DNA of 55,632 bases from Rs1 sp034111875 (GTDB lineage: Bacteria > Pseudomonadota > Gammaproteobacteria > Pseudomonadales > Balneatricaceae): assembly GCA_034111875.1 (NCBI GenBank), contig JAWUWK010000055.1, forward strand, positions 1-55,632, given 5' to 3'. This document shows, one piece after another, positions 46,343 through 54,983 of this stretch (its first letter is position 1; each line of letters opens with the position of its first letter). A program made the translations under genes and the position numbers. The notes below the pieces were generated by a model, which was given only the letters and a program-made list of their open reading frames with translations, searched no databases and was not told the DNA's origin.

Positions 46343-46621
46343 GCTTGCTAAGGAGCATGCTAGATGTCTCGTTCGCCTCTGGCATACAGAGCATTGCGAT
46401 AACTAGGCACCGATGAGAGTCGGTCGGGTTGCGCGAGGAAAAATCATCAACATTCGCTCGGCATGCTCTTTATTGCCTGAAAGGCAAGATTAAAACGGTT
46501 AACTACTTTGTCGGTCTCCTTGCAAAGGACTAATCATTGCAATGCGCTATTTTTCGGGCATTTAGCGGCTTTTAAACCCTCAGAGTAGAGACAGGACTTA
46601 TTAGCATGGTGCCTAGTCAAC
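46343..46621 (+). repeat. Dispersed repeat, copy D (most complete)
   Basis: This is the longest copy. It holds the stem CTCTG-GCATA-CAGAG (46377-46391) and, around the rest of the element, an inverted pair ACTAGGCACC (46402-46411) and GGTGCCTAGT (46608-46617), a perfect 10-bp match. The 5' part matches copies A and B, the 3' part matches B and C. No open frame lies inside. It begins about 50 bases after the IolG-like stop codon. Confidence 0.75.
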
Positions 46622-46923
46622 AGAGAGTTAAAGTCTGCCAAAGCAGTGTATTATTTTCTGTTCCAGTTGCAATGAACTCATCTGAGAGCCTGAGCCAGAA
46701 AAATTTATTTATTTTTTAACTTCTATATAAATTAAATTTGATTGCTATTATTGAAAATAATATGGGCTTCGTAGCATCCTTGATACTCGTCTCAAGAAGC
46801 GCCAATTTAAAACGTTTGTAGAGGTATTACAACGCGTGTTTGCACTACTTTTAAGGATACCTTTTAAAACAACTTCATAGTCAAATGCCCAGATATTAGC
46901 AACCAAAGCTAATTATTTGTAAC

Positions 46924-46962
46924 TTGACATCATCACATCACATGTGGTGCAATCGATTGCAC
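46924..46962 (+). promoter_or_regulatory. Promoter with overlapping LacI-type operator 4 (second ABC importer)
   Basis: TTGACA (46924-46929), 18 bases, then TGCAAT (46948-46953). GTGCAATCGATTGCAC (46947-46962) is a perfect 16-bp palindrome over the -10 box, identical in its core to operators 2 and 3. It lies about 100 bases upstream of the binding-protein gene at 47059. The stretch between repeat D and this site holds nothing else I recognise. Confidence 0.78.
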
Positions 46963-47058
46963 AAGCTTGCATGGAACAAGTTGCATACGGAATATCCCAT
47001 TTGAATATGATAGAAATTATCGTAGTATCAAACAACAATAATCATAAGGAATACCACT

Positions 47059-47997
47059 ATGAACAAAATCCTAAAGGTCACGTCTCTTGTAATTGCCGGA
47101 TCCCTATCGCACATAGGCGCGTTAAGCGCGGACATGAGAATAGGTATTACACAGAATAATGTTGGCGTTGACAGTTATCAAACAACCTATGATGCCTCTA
47201 TTAAAGCAGCAGCGGCTAAATTGGATGGGGTAGATGTCATTGTATTAGATGCCGGTGGTGATGTCGCTAGACAGATCGCTCAAATGCAAGACTTGATTCA
47301 GCAAAAAGTTGATGCCATCATCATCTGGCCAACAAATGGTCAAGCAGTAGTGCCAATCGTAAGAAAAGCTCAGCAAGCGGGTATAAAAGTGATAGTCACT
47401 AATTCTAATATAGCTGATGCAGGTCAACCCTTCATAGCGGCATTTTCTGGCCCAGACAATATCCGTCAAGGCAAGTATTCTGCAGAGATGATGTGTGATG
47501 CACTGAATGGAAAAGGTGAGGTTGTGCAAATATCCGGGCAACCTGGCTACACCACTGCGATAGAGCGTCAAAAGGGTTTTGAAGATCGTTTGGCAGTGGC
47601 TTGTCCTGATGTGAAAATTGTAGAAACTCAACCGGGTGACTGGAACCGTGAAAAATCACAGCGTGTTATGGAAAACTTCCTGACTAAATATGACAACATT
47701 GATGGTGTATATGCTGGCGACGATAATATGGGAATCGGTGCGCTTAACGCGGCAAAAGCGGCTAAACGCACAGGTATTGCTTTTATTGGCGCGACTAATT
47801 TTGCAGTTGGTTACGAGGCCATGGCAAAAGGTGAGTACTACGGTTCCGTCTATCAGTCTCCTGTAGATGATGCAAACGCGGCTCTTAAGACCGCTATTGA
47901 TGTTTTAAATGGTAAGGATGTGCCTAAAAAGAATTACTTTGATACACCAAAGATCACTAAAGCAAACATGAATGAATTCACTAAACCTGTATTCTAG
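47059..47997 (+). CDS. Second CUT2 sugar ABC importer, periplasmic binding protein
   Basis: A 312-residue RbsB-like exported protein. The signal peptide covers about the first 24 residues (KILKVTSLVIAGSLSHIGAL, then SADMRIG). The mature part includes GVDSYQTTYDASIKAAAAKL, AQMQDLIQQKVDAIIIWPTN, ISGQPGYTTAIERQKGFEDR and GDWNREKSQRVMENFLTKYD. It is a paralogue of the 42206 protein in layout (both have W-N-R-E-K-x-Q-x-V-M-E) but shorter. It is the first gene of a binding protein-permease-permease-ATPase operon controlled by operator 4, so its substrate should be the inducer or its precursor. Confidence 0.92.
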   Translation: MNKILKVTSLVIAGSLSHIGALSADMRIGITQNNVGVDSYQTTYDASIKAAAAKLDGVDVIVLDAGGDVARQIAQMQDLIQQKVDAIIIWPTNGQAVVPIVRKAQQAGIKVIVTNSNIADAGQPFIAAFSGPDNIRQGKYSAEMMCDALNGKGEVVQISGQPGYTTAIERQKGFEDRLAVACPDVKIVETQPGDWNREKSQRVMENFLTKYDNIDGVYAGDDNMGIGALNAAKAAKRTGIAFIGATNFAVGYEAMAKGEYYGSVYQSPVDDANAALKTAIDVLNGKDVPKKNYFDTPKITKANMNEFTKPVF

Positions 47998-48024
47998 TCG
48001 GCTAATATTGATTTAAAAGGAATG

Positions 48025-48049
48025 CCCTGTCTGGTTATTCGGGACAGGG
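48025..48049 (+). other. Intercistronic hairpin after the binding-protein gene
   Basis: CCCTGTC and GACAGGG form a 7-bp GC-rich stem around an 11-base loop with no T-run. Stems at this position in binding-protein operons usually protect the upstream mRNA, giving more binding protein than permease. Confidence 0.55.
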
Positions 48050-48092
48050 AAGTTTCCTCACTTCGGTAATTTATAAAAAACAGGACATATCG

Positions 48093-49094
48093 ATGACTTC
48101 TCCTACTGTAAAAATAAGCAGCCAGAAAAATATAACCGCATGGGGGCTAAAACTGCTTGCTCGGCAGGGCATATTAATCGCTTTTGTATTTTTTCTATTC
48201 GGTTTTTCTCTGTTTTCCGAGCGTTTTTTAACTACAGATAACATTATGGTTGTGATCCGCCAGGCCTCTATCATTGGTACCATAGCCCTAGGTGTCACTA
48301 TCGTCGTTATCGGTGGCAATCTGGATCTTTCTGTCGGGTCATTACTGTCCTTTTGTACTGTCTTAGTAGTCGATTTACACGACAAGTTAGGTCCCTTACA
48401 AGCGATCATAGTTATGTTCTTTTTCGCCCTTTTAATCGGTGCATTGAATGGCTATTTAATCGGTTTTCTAAAACTCAACTCTCTAATTGTAACCCTTGGA
48501 ATGCTCTCTACGATTCAAGGCATTACCCTAATTTACAGCGGTGGATTGAATGTCGATATTTCAAATCAGGACGATACATGGTTTTCCTTCTTTGGCCGTG
48601 ATTATATTGCGGGAATCGCCGTTCCAGTCCTCATATTTATGGGCCTTGCCCTAGTAATAGAGTTTATCCTCAAAGGTACTGTGTACGGCAGAAAAGTATT
48701 CGCTGTGGGTGGAAACCCTGGCGCTGCAGTTTTTTCTGGCATTAAAAAAAATAAAATAGTATTTAGCACCTATTTGCTTTCGGCTTTTACCACGGGATGC
48801 GGTGCACTTATTTTAGGCTCACGAGTAATGGGTTCACAAAACAATGTCGGTCAAGGATATGAGTTATTGGTTTTAGCGGGTGTTATTCTTGGTGGGACTA
48901 GCCTTCTCGGTGGCTCAGGTAGTATTACTAGAACCGTCATTGGCGTGTTAATACTTAGTTTTATCCAAAATGGTTTACTCTTGCTTGGCTACCCCTACTA
49001 CACACAATGGCTAGTGACATGGGCAGTCATCATTCTCGCTGTATGGCTTGATGTCGCTTCAACACGAGGAAAAGTATTCACCTCATTTAAGTGA
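48093..49094 (+). CDS. Second CUT2 sugar ABC importer, permease
   Basis: A 333-residue polytopic membrane protein of the RbsC type, with VTIVVIGGNLDLSVGSLLSF and LVLAGVILGGTSLLGGSGS as family signatures. It resembles the permease at 40779 more than its own neighbour at 49129, indicating that the two importers descend from a common system. It is followed after 34 bases by the next permease. Confidence 0.92.
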   Translation: MTSPTVKISSQKNITAWGLKLLARQGILIAFVFFLFGFSLFSERFLTTDNIMVVIRQASIIGTIALGVTIVVIGGNLDLSVGSLLSFCTVLVVDLHDKLGPLQAIIVMFFFALLIGALNGYLIGFLKLNSLIVTLGMLSTIQGITLIYSGGLNVDISNQDDTWFSFFGRDYIAGIAVPVLIFMGLALVIEFILKGTVYGRKVFAVGGNPGAAVFSGIKKNKIVFSTYLLSAFTTGCGALILGSRVMGSQNNVGQGYELLVLAGVILGGTSLLGGSGSITRTVIGVLILSFIQNGLLLLGYPYYTQWLVTWAVIILAVWLDVASTRGKVFTSFK

Positions 49095-49128
49095 ACTTGA
49101 GAGCAACTATAACATTTCGGAGTAAATA

Positions 49129-50088
49129 ATGTCCTCCCTACAAAAAAAAGCGAAAAGCTTCATCGTTGAACAACCTATATGGTTATTTGTATTGGCCTGT
49201 ATTCTGTTCTTTAGCTTTTCCACAGAGCATTTTTTTGACATCGGTAATTTTAAAAACATTCTTGTACAGACATCAACTATTGGTTTGATTGCGCTCGGCC
49301 TAACGTTTGTCATGATCAATGGTAATATTGATCTTTCAGTGGGCGCCGTCGTTGCACTTTCGGCTAGCTTGGCTGTCGACCTACAATCTTTAGGTATGGG
49401 CTCTGCAGTAGTGATCGCATTATTGAGTGGCCTGTTACTGGGAATACTCAATGGCGCCATCGTCTGGAAAACAGGCGTTGACGCCTTCATCGTCACACTG
49501 GGCGCGATGATAGGTATCAGAGGGCTAGTTTTCGTTTATACCCAAGAGCAGTCATTTTTCGCCGCTGATTTTTCTTATTCAGATTTCGGCAGTAGCACGC
49601 TAGCCGGGATGCCAACACTGGCAATAATCTTCATTTTATTTACGCTATTGATGCACTACATTCTTACTCGTACTATCCATGGACGCAATACCTTTGCCGT
49701 TGGCGGTAATAGGCAAGCATCAATTGATGCTGGGATTCGGGTCGGCCCACATATGGTTATTAATTTTGCTATCTGTGGCTTTTTAGCCGCCCTCGCTGGG
49801 GTATTGCTATCCACTCAAATGGGAGCATCAACCCCCAATCTGGGTCGCGATTTTGAATTGTGGGCGATTACCGCGGTTGTTCTAGGTGGAACCAAATTAA
49901 CAGGGGGCTCAGGCAGTATTATGGGTACATTCGGTGGGGTTATCGCCATTGGTGTGCTCCGTAATGGAATGAATCTGCTTGAGATTCCGGCTTTTTATGT
50001 ACTGGTTATTATGGGTAGTATTTTGATAGCGGTGTTGTTTATCGACAAGCAGGTAAACCGTGGATCCAAACAGGAGTTAAATGTATGA
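49129..50088 (+). CDS. Second CUT2 sugar ABC importer, permease
   Basis: A 319-residue RbsC-like membrane protein (VMINGNIDLSVGAVVALSAS; RDFELWAITAVVLGGTKLTGG). It corresponds to the permease at 39769 of the first system, including the signature VMINGxIDLSVG. Its stop overlaps the ATPase start by four bases (ATGA at 50085-50088). Confidence 0.92.
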   Translation: MSSLQKKAKSFIVEQPIWLFVLACILFFSFSTEHFFDIGNFKNILVQTSTIGLIALGLTFVMINGNIDLSVGAVVALSASLAVDLQSLGMGSAVVIALLSGLLLGILNGAIVWKTGVDAFIVTLGAMIGIRGLVFVYTQEQSFFAADFSYSDFGSSTLAGMPTLAIIFILFTLLMHYILTRTIHGRNTFAVGGNRQASIDAGIRVGPHMVINFAICGFLAALAGVLLSTQMGASTPNLGRDFELWAITAVVLGGTKLTGGSGSIMGTFGGVIAIGVLRNGMNLLEIPAFYVLVIMGSILIAVLFIDKQVNRGSKQELNV

Positions 50089-51617
50089 GTAATCTTAGCC
50101 AAACAGAAAACATTCAGACTCCTGAAACAGTGAACACTCCGGCACTGGCACTTGAAAACATAACTAAAACCTTTCCACCTTCAGTTACTGCACTAGATAA
50201 TGTCACTTTTAGCGTCCAACGTGGTGAAGTTCACGCGCTGGTCGGTGAAAATGGTGCGGGCAAGTCAACATTAATGAAGGTACTGGCTGGCATTCATCAA
50301 GCCAATGCAGGCCAAATTTATTTAGAGGGAAAGGCGATAAAAATTGACGGCCCGATGGATGCAAAACATCAGGGTATATTGCTCATTCATCAGGAGCTTT
50401 CGCTCGTTCCCGACATGACCGTTGCCGAAAACATCTACCTTGGAAGTATTCCAACCAAGTGGCCCAATCGAGTTGATTCTGTCACTTTGTATTCTAATGC
50501 CGAAAAAATACTAAAACGGCTAAAATGTAAATTTAAGGCCACTGATAAGGTTTCAAAACTTTCTATCGCGATGAGGCATATGGTTGAAATAGCCAGGGCA
50601 TTGGTCTTTACCCCAAAAATTGTCGTGTTTGATGAGCCTACAGCATCTTTAACAGACACCGAAAAATATGTTCTGTTTGAGGTCATTGAAGATTTAAAAA
50701 AAGAGAATGTTTCTGTTGTATATATTTCTCACAGAATGGACGAAATATTCACCTTATCTGATCGTATTACCGTTCTACGAGATGGCTGCTATCGTGGCAC
50801 AGTTAATACGCGAGACGCAGACGAAGATGAAATAACCCGTTTGATGATAGGCAGAAGCCTAGATAATATTACCAAGAGTAAAGCGCCTGAATTTGGTCCT
50901 AAAGTGATTGAAGTAAAAAATCTGAGCTGCGAGGGGCTTTTTGAAGATGTTAGTTTCTCTATCCGAGAGGGAGAAGTTGTTGGCATGTATGGTCTTGTAG
51001 GTGCAGGGCGAACGGAAATAGCGGAAACACTATTTGGCTTGCGACAACCTTCTTCGGGCCAAATATACCTAAAAGGCGATCAAATAGACATAACTTCGCC
51101 GTCAGTCGCAGTAGAATCAGGGATAGCCTTAGTCCCAGAAAATCGTAAGGAGCAGGGACTCGTCTTGGGTATGAGTTGTCAAGACAACATCACTTTGTCT
51201 ATTTTAGAGCAAGTCGCTTCCTACGGGGTACTGAAGAAAAAAAAAGAAAATAACATCTATCAAAAATACGCCGATGAATTAGCGATTAAATCACCTAGCG
51301 GCGGACAAAAAGTAGGTAATCTAAGCGGCGGAAATCAACAGAAAGTCGTCATTGGTAAATGGCTTTCTTCTGAACCAGAGCTGTTAATTCTCGATGAACC
51401 CACAAGGGGAATTGATGTAGGTTCCAAATCTGAAATTCACAAACTTATTAGAATTTTGGCACAAAAAGGTTATGCAGTGTTGGTTATTTCCTCTGAAATG
51501 CCCGAAGTGTTAGGTGTAAGTGATCGTATCCTCGCCCTCTTTGGCGGGAAAATCAATGGCGAGTTCACCGATAATGAAGTGACAGAAGATGCCCTTGTGA
51601 AAGCAATATCATTCTGA
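50085..51617 (+). CDS. Second CUT2 sugar ABC importer, ATPase
   Basis: A 510-residue RbsA-like double ATPase with Walker A GENGAGKST (54-62), a variant first signature (KLSIAMRHMVEIARAL), Walker B VVFDEPTASLT, a degenerate second Walker A (GLVGAGRTE), a second signature NLSGGNQQKVVIGKWL and LLILDEPTRGID. It has an N-terminal extension of about 18 residues relative to the ATPase at 38260. It ends the operon; a strong terminator follows at 51661. Confidence 0.93.
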   Translation: MSNLSQTENIQTPETVNTPALALENITKTFPPSVTALDNVTFSVQRGEVHALVGENGAGKSTLMKVLAGIHQANAGQIYLEGKAIKIDGPMDAKHQGILLIHQELSLVPDMTVAENIYLGSIPTKWPNRVDSVTLYSNAEKILKRLKCKFKATDKVSKLSIAMRHMVEIARALVFTPKIVVFDEPTASLTDTEKYVLFEVIEDLKKENVSVVYISHRMDEIFTLSDRITVLRDGCYRGTVNTRDADEDEITRLMIGRSLDNITKSKAPEFGPKVIEVKNLSCEGLFEDVSFSIREGEVVGMYGLVGAGRTEIAETLFGLRQPSSGQIYLKGDQIDITSPSVAVESGIALVPENRKEQGLVLGMSCQDNITLSILEQVASYGVLKKKKENNIYQKYADELAIKSPSGGQKVGNLSGGNQQKVVIGKWLSSEPELLILDEPTRGIDVGSKSEIHKLIRILAQKGYAVLVISSEMPEVLGVSDRILALFGGKINGEFTDNEVTEDALVKAISF

Positions 51618-51660
51618 GTTTAAAAGTAAATTTCTGGTAGGCGATACTTGATAGCTGATA

Positions 51661-51698
51661 AATTCTAGTCACCGACAAAGTGACTAGAATTTTACTTT
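51661..51698 (+). terminator. Rho-independent terminator of the second ABC operon
   Basis: AATTCTAGTCAC and GTGACTAGAATT pair perfectly (12 bp) around a 7-base loop and are followed by TTACTTTCC. It lies 43 bases past the ATPase stop codon. Confidence 0.8.
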
Positions 51699-51795
51699 CC
51701 TCTGTAGAGCTATTAAGGCCAAACGGCTAAACTTAGGATGTAACTAAATAGCGCTAATAACGCTAATAACGCATATAAAAAAAGACCATTTAATG

Positions 51796-52233
51796 TTATC
51801 GCTGTAAGAAAAAAACCCCTGCCAATAACAACACAACCCCCAAAACCCTACTTATAGATATTTCAACAGTGATACCCGCTAAGCCGAAATGATCGAACAT
51901 AACCGACACGACTAATTGACCAAAAATCGCCGCAGCGAGCATATTAGCAATCCCAATTTTGGGCATTAAGTACAACATGCCGCTGACGAACACAGCTCCT
52001 AAAAAACCACCTAAATACAAATACCAGTCAATGCTTGCCAGTCGCTTATAGTCAGGGAGACTGGCTTGGGCTATCAACAAAAATACGACGCAAGCAATAG
52101 TGCCACCGATGTAATTAACCAAAGTGGCTTGCATTGGATGGACCATTACTGCCCCTAAACGTGCATTTAGCAGTCCTTGTACGGGCAACATCGCACCCGC
52201 TATGACGGCAAAAAACAGCAACATCCAATTCAT
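51796..52233 (-). CDS. DMT-superfamily YdcZ/DUF606-type membrane protein
   Basis: A small inner-membrane protein of about 145 residues with five hydrophobic helices (MNWMLLFFAVIAGAMLPVQG, NYIGGTIACVVFLLIA, YLYLGGFLGAVFVSGMLYLM, NMLAAAIFGQLVVSVMFDHF, GVVLLLAGVFFLQ). The motif Q-G-x-x-N-A-x-L-G near the start is typical of the YdcZ family, whose substrates are mostly unknown. ATG 52233 has GTGGA eight bases upstream; the longer frame overlaps the aldo-keto reductase. It follows that gene by 13 bases and is probably co-transcribed with it. Confidence 0.82.
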   Translation of the reverse strand: MNWMLLFFAVIAGAMLPVQGLLNARLGAVMVHPMQATLVNYIGGTIACVVFLLIAQASLPDYKRLASIDWYLYLGGFLGAVFVSGMLYLMPKIGIANMLAAAIFGQLVVSVMFDHFGLAGITVEISISRVLGVVLLLAGVFFLQR

Positions 52234-52246
52234 GTTAATTCCACTT

Positions 52247-53284
52247 TTATGGACAGGGGTTATGACAAGCATTGTGAATGGCCTCAATGGAGGCCAAAAC
52301 ATCTTCATCCAAGTGCAGGTCGATTGCTGAGATAGCATTATCCAGTTGTTCTCGGTTTGTTGCACCTATAATGGTTGAGCCTACAAACGCTTTGTTAGCG
52401 ACATAAGCAATAGCCATTTGTGCCGGATCTATCTCTCTACTTCTAGCTAATTCAACATATTGAGTTGTCGCTGTAATACCATGAGGTGTTTGATAGCGTG
52501 AAAAATTTGGGAACAAATCCAACCTTGAATTTTTCGGTAATTCACCCTTTAAATACTTGCCGGTTAATGCCCCAAAACCTAAAGGGGAGTAAGGTAACAT
52601 GTGCACATTTTCCCGATACAATACTTCTGCCAAGGCTATCTCTGTGGTGCGATTTAACAGTGAATAAGCATTTTGCACTGAGGCGATCCTCGGCAAATCA
52701 AATTCTTTGGCCAGTTGCAAGAAGCTCATCACCCCCCAAGGCGATTCATTAGAGACCCCGACATAGCGCACCTTACCTTCGTCAACTAATTGCTTGAGAA
52801 CCCTTAAAGTTTCTAATATTGGTGTGCCGTCATTTGACAGATCATGTTCATAGCCTAATTGACCAAAGAAATTAGTCTGTCTGTCGGGCCAATGTAACTG
52901 ATACAAATCAATATAATCTGTTTTTAGTCTTTTTAAACTGCCTTCAACAGCAGTGCGTATATTAACTTCATCTAAGGCAATATTAGGCCGTAAATACTCT
53001 ACCATCTTCGCTGGACCGCAGACTTTCGTGGCTATAATTAACTTATCACGGTTACCCCTTTGCTCTATCCAATTACCGATATACTCTTCGGTTAAACAGC
53101 GAGTATCAGCATGCGTTGGCACAGGGTACAACTCCGCGGTATCGATAAAGTTTACACCTTGGCCAAGGGCAAAATCTAATTGTTCGAACGCTTGCTGTTG
53201 GGTATTTTGCTTGCCGAAAGTCATAGTACCTAAACAGATGCGACTTACTTCTAAATCTGTATTTGTTAACTTTTGGTATTTCAT
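52247..53284 (-). CDS. tas: Aldo-keto reductase, Tas-like
   Basis: A 345-residue NADPH-dependent aldo-keto reductase that matches E. coli Tas in length and along the whole chain: LGTMTFGKQNTQQQAFEQLD, the catalytic Asp and Tyr in NFIDTAELYPVP, Lys in LIIATKVCGPAK, His in DLYQLHWPDRQTNFFG, VGVSNESPWGVM, QNAYSLLNRTTEI, PYSPLGFGALTGKYL, and VGSTIIGATNREQLDNAI. ATG 53284 is preceded by GAGGTGG. Tas-type enzymes reduce aldehydes or ketones of broad structure; the physiological substrate here is not known. It heads a two-gene unit with the YdcZ-type gene. Confidence 0.9.
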   Translation of the reverse strand: MKYQKLTNTDLEVSRICLGTMTFGKQNTQQQAFEQLDFALGQGVNFIDTAELYPVPTHADTRCLTEEYIGNWIEQRGNRDKLIIATKVCGPAKMVEYLRPNIALDEVNIRTAVEGSLKRLKTDYIDLYQLHWPDRQTNFFGQLGYEHDLSNDGTPILETLRVLKQLVDEGKVRYVGVSNESPWGVMSFLQLAKEFDLPRIASVQNAYSLLNRTTEIALAEVLYRENVHMLPYSPLGFGALTGKYLKGELPKNSRLDLFPNFSRYQTPHGITATTQYVELARSREIDPAQMAIAYVANKAFVGSTIIGATNREQLDNAISAIDLHLDEDVLASIEAIHNACHNPCP

Positions 53285-53567
53285 TACCACCTCTTAAATA
53301 GTACGAATGAATTAATATTTTTCGGAAGTATTATGTTGTATTTTTTGTAGATGATGACTAAAACGTAAATGAGTATTTTACGCTGTGGATTATAACAGTA
53401 GAACGCAGTTAAAACAGGCCGATAGGCTGAAGGGTTTAATGCAAGGAGGAAAAGTCAGTCATGAGATATAATCAACAAACCAAGAAACATTTTATGAGGT
53501 CTAAGAGTTACTACTGGTTAATCTGGGCTATTAGCCAAAATCCGCAGTAACTTTTCAAATAGTTGTA

Positions 53568-54014
53568 TTAATCTTCTTCTCTGCGACCTTCTTTCAGACT
53601 ACTTTTAATAGACCCTCTGCGTTCACCAAATACAGCGCGAAGTTGCTCTAAGTCTTGGTCTCGAATTAACAAATGTTTACCCCATTGGCAGCCGATAATA
53701 TTGCCAGATAATAAGCAAAAGCCTATCGCAAACTGCCCTAGTACTATCATTACAGGGTCAGTGGTATGCATAGAAAAGAAAGCTAAAACAACAAAAAGTA
53801 GACTCGCGCAAAGTGCAGCTACAAAACTGGGGAAAATTGAAAACATGCCTAAATTTTTGCCGCTAAACAGGCCAATAAAAAAACCTGTTAACATTCCTGC
53901 AATCCCTATGGCATCCAAGCCAGATAAATTGCCGAAGAGTTCGTAGATAACCACGCCGCCCAAAAGACTGATGAAAGTTAACATAGTCACTTGAACCCGA
54001 AAGAGTTTCATCAT
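53568..54014 (-). CDS. Small membrane protein of unknown function
   Basis: A 148-residue protein with four hydrophobic helices (about 8-27, 36-53, 60-82 and 88-107) and a charged C-terminal tail rich in Arg and Glu (VFGERRGSIKSSLKEGRREE). I do not recognise the family. No strong ribosome site precedes either of the two adjacent ATGs. It follows the next membrane-protein gene (54180-54734) on the same strand at a distance of 165 bases. Confidence 0.6.
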   Translation of the reverse strand: MMKLFRVQVTMLTFISLLGGVVIYELFGNLSGLDAIGIAGMLTGFFIGLFSGKNLGMFSIFPSFVAALCASLLFVVLAFFSMHTTDPVMIVLGQFAIGFCLLSGNIIGCQWGKHLLIRDQDLEQLRAVFGERRGSIKSSLKEGRREED

Positions 54015-54179
54015 ATCTATTCAATAAACGCTATTTATAAAAAAGTTAATCCCCACTATTACAGTATGCAAAGTAACATGGATAGCCACGCAAACAAAAC
54101 ACTGATGGCCGTGTATCATAAACAATTTTTAACAGCACATAAGCGGTTATCTAACAGCATTATTTGGAGCAGATGACAA

Positions 54180-54734
54180 TTAACCTTTTACAGCAAGTTC
54201 CAATCGAGCGCGTTTAATTTCCTCTTTCTTGAGGGCATCTTGCTGTGAACTTATTTTATTGGCAACTGTTTTCACTTTGGGTATAGCAGTCGCAGGCACT
54301 AACTCTACTTGCTTTCTCTTAGTACTCCAAAAAAGTGGCGCCTTATAGCCGAGAAAAACCGTTAGCACTAAGACTCTCGCTAAAGAGGTAATGTCATTAT
54401 TGATAGCGCCGATAAAAAATAAAGAGACGACAATACCTACCACTACTCCAATGAAAATATTGGCACAGATACCGTTAAAAGCCCGCTGATATATATTGTT
54501 AACTAGATTTTTAGGAGCTGAACTTATCAGTGATGCGACCATTACACCTAGTGCCGCAAAAACAGGGCAAAGGACTAACAGTGCAACATCAATCGTATTA
54601 ACTTCAATGCCTAGAAGATTTATGGTCGCATGCACAAGCACACTTGGATCAGATGCCTGTGAAAAAGGAAATGATGATACGCTGCCTTGAGCCGTTGATG
54701 AAATCAACTCAATTTGCGGTAATTTTTGGTCCAT
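54180..54734 (-). CDS. Membrane protein of unknown function
   Basis: A 184-residue protein with three or four hydrophobic segments (about 49-70, 92-112 and 117-135) and a basic, lysine-rich tail (KRKQVELVPATAIPKVKT, QDALKKEEIKRARLELAV) likely to be cytoplasmic. No known family is recognised. GAGGG lies eight bases before the ATG, which supports it as a real gene. The upstream 54735-54983 region is AT-rich with nothing recognised. Confidence 0.6.
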   Translation of the reverse strand: MDQKLPQIELISSTAQGSVSSFPFSQASDPSVLVHATINLLGIEVNTIDVALLVLCPVFAALGVMVASLISSAPKNLVNNIYQRAFNGICANIFIGVVVGIVVSLFFIGAINNDITSLARVLVLTVFLGYKAPLFWSTKRKQVELVPATAIPKVKTVANKISSQQDALKKEEIKRARLELAVKG

Positions 54735-54983
54735 TCTGTAAGCCCTCTAATACTAGTTTGCACAACCGGCAAATCTAATTTACTGACTGTGAAAAGTAGG
54801 TATAACTGTCTCTTAACTTAACAATGCAAGTCGAAAGATATCAGACATGAATAATTGTGTGAATGATAACGTTATCTATTCTATGTAGTAAAATATTAAC
54901 TTGGAGTTAATAGTTTGCTTGTTTATAAAAATTTCATGAAAAATAATCAGTTTTATAATATAAAATACCCTGACCAAAACTTT

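Noticed and set aside
46944..47159. Open frame of 71 codons starting at operator 4
   Set aside because: It overlaps the promoter and the signal-peptide region of the binding-protein gene in another frame and has no ribosome site.
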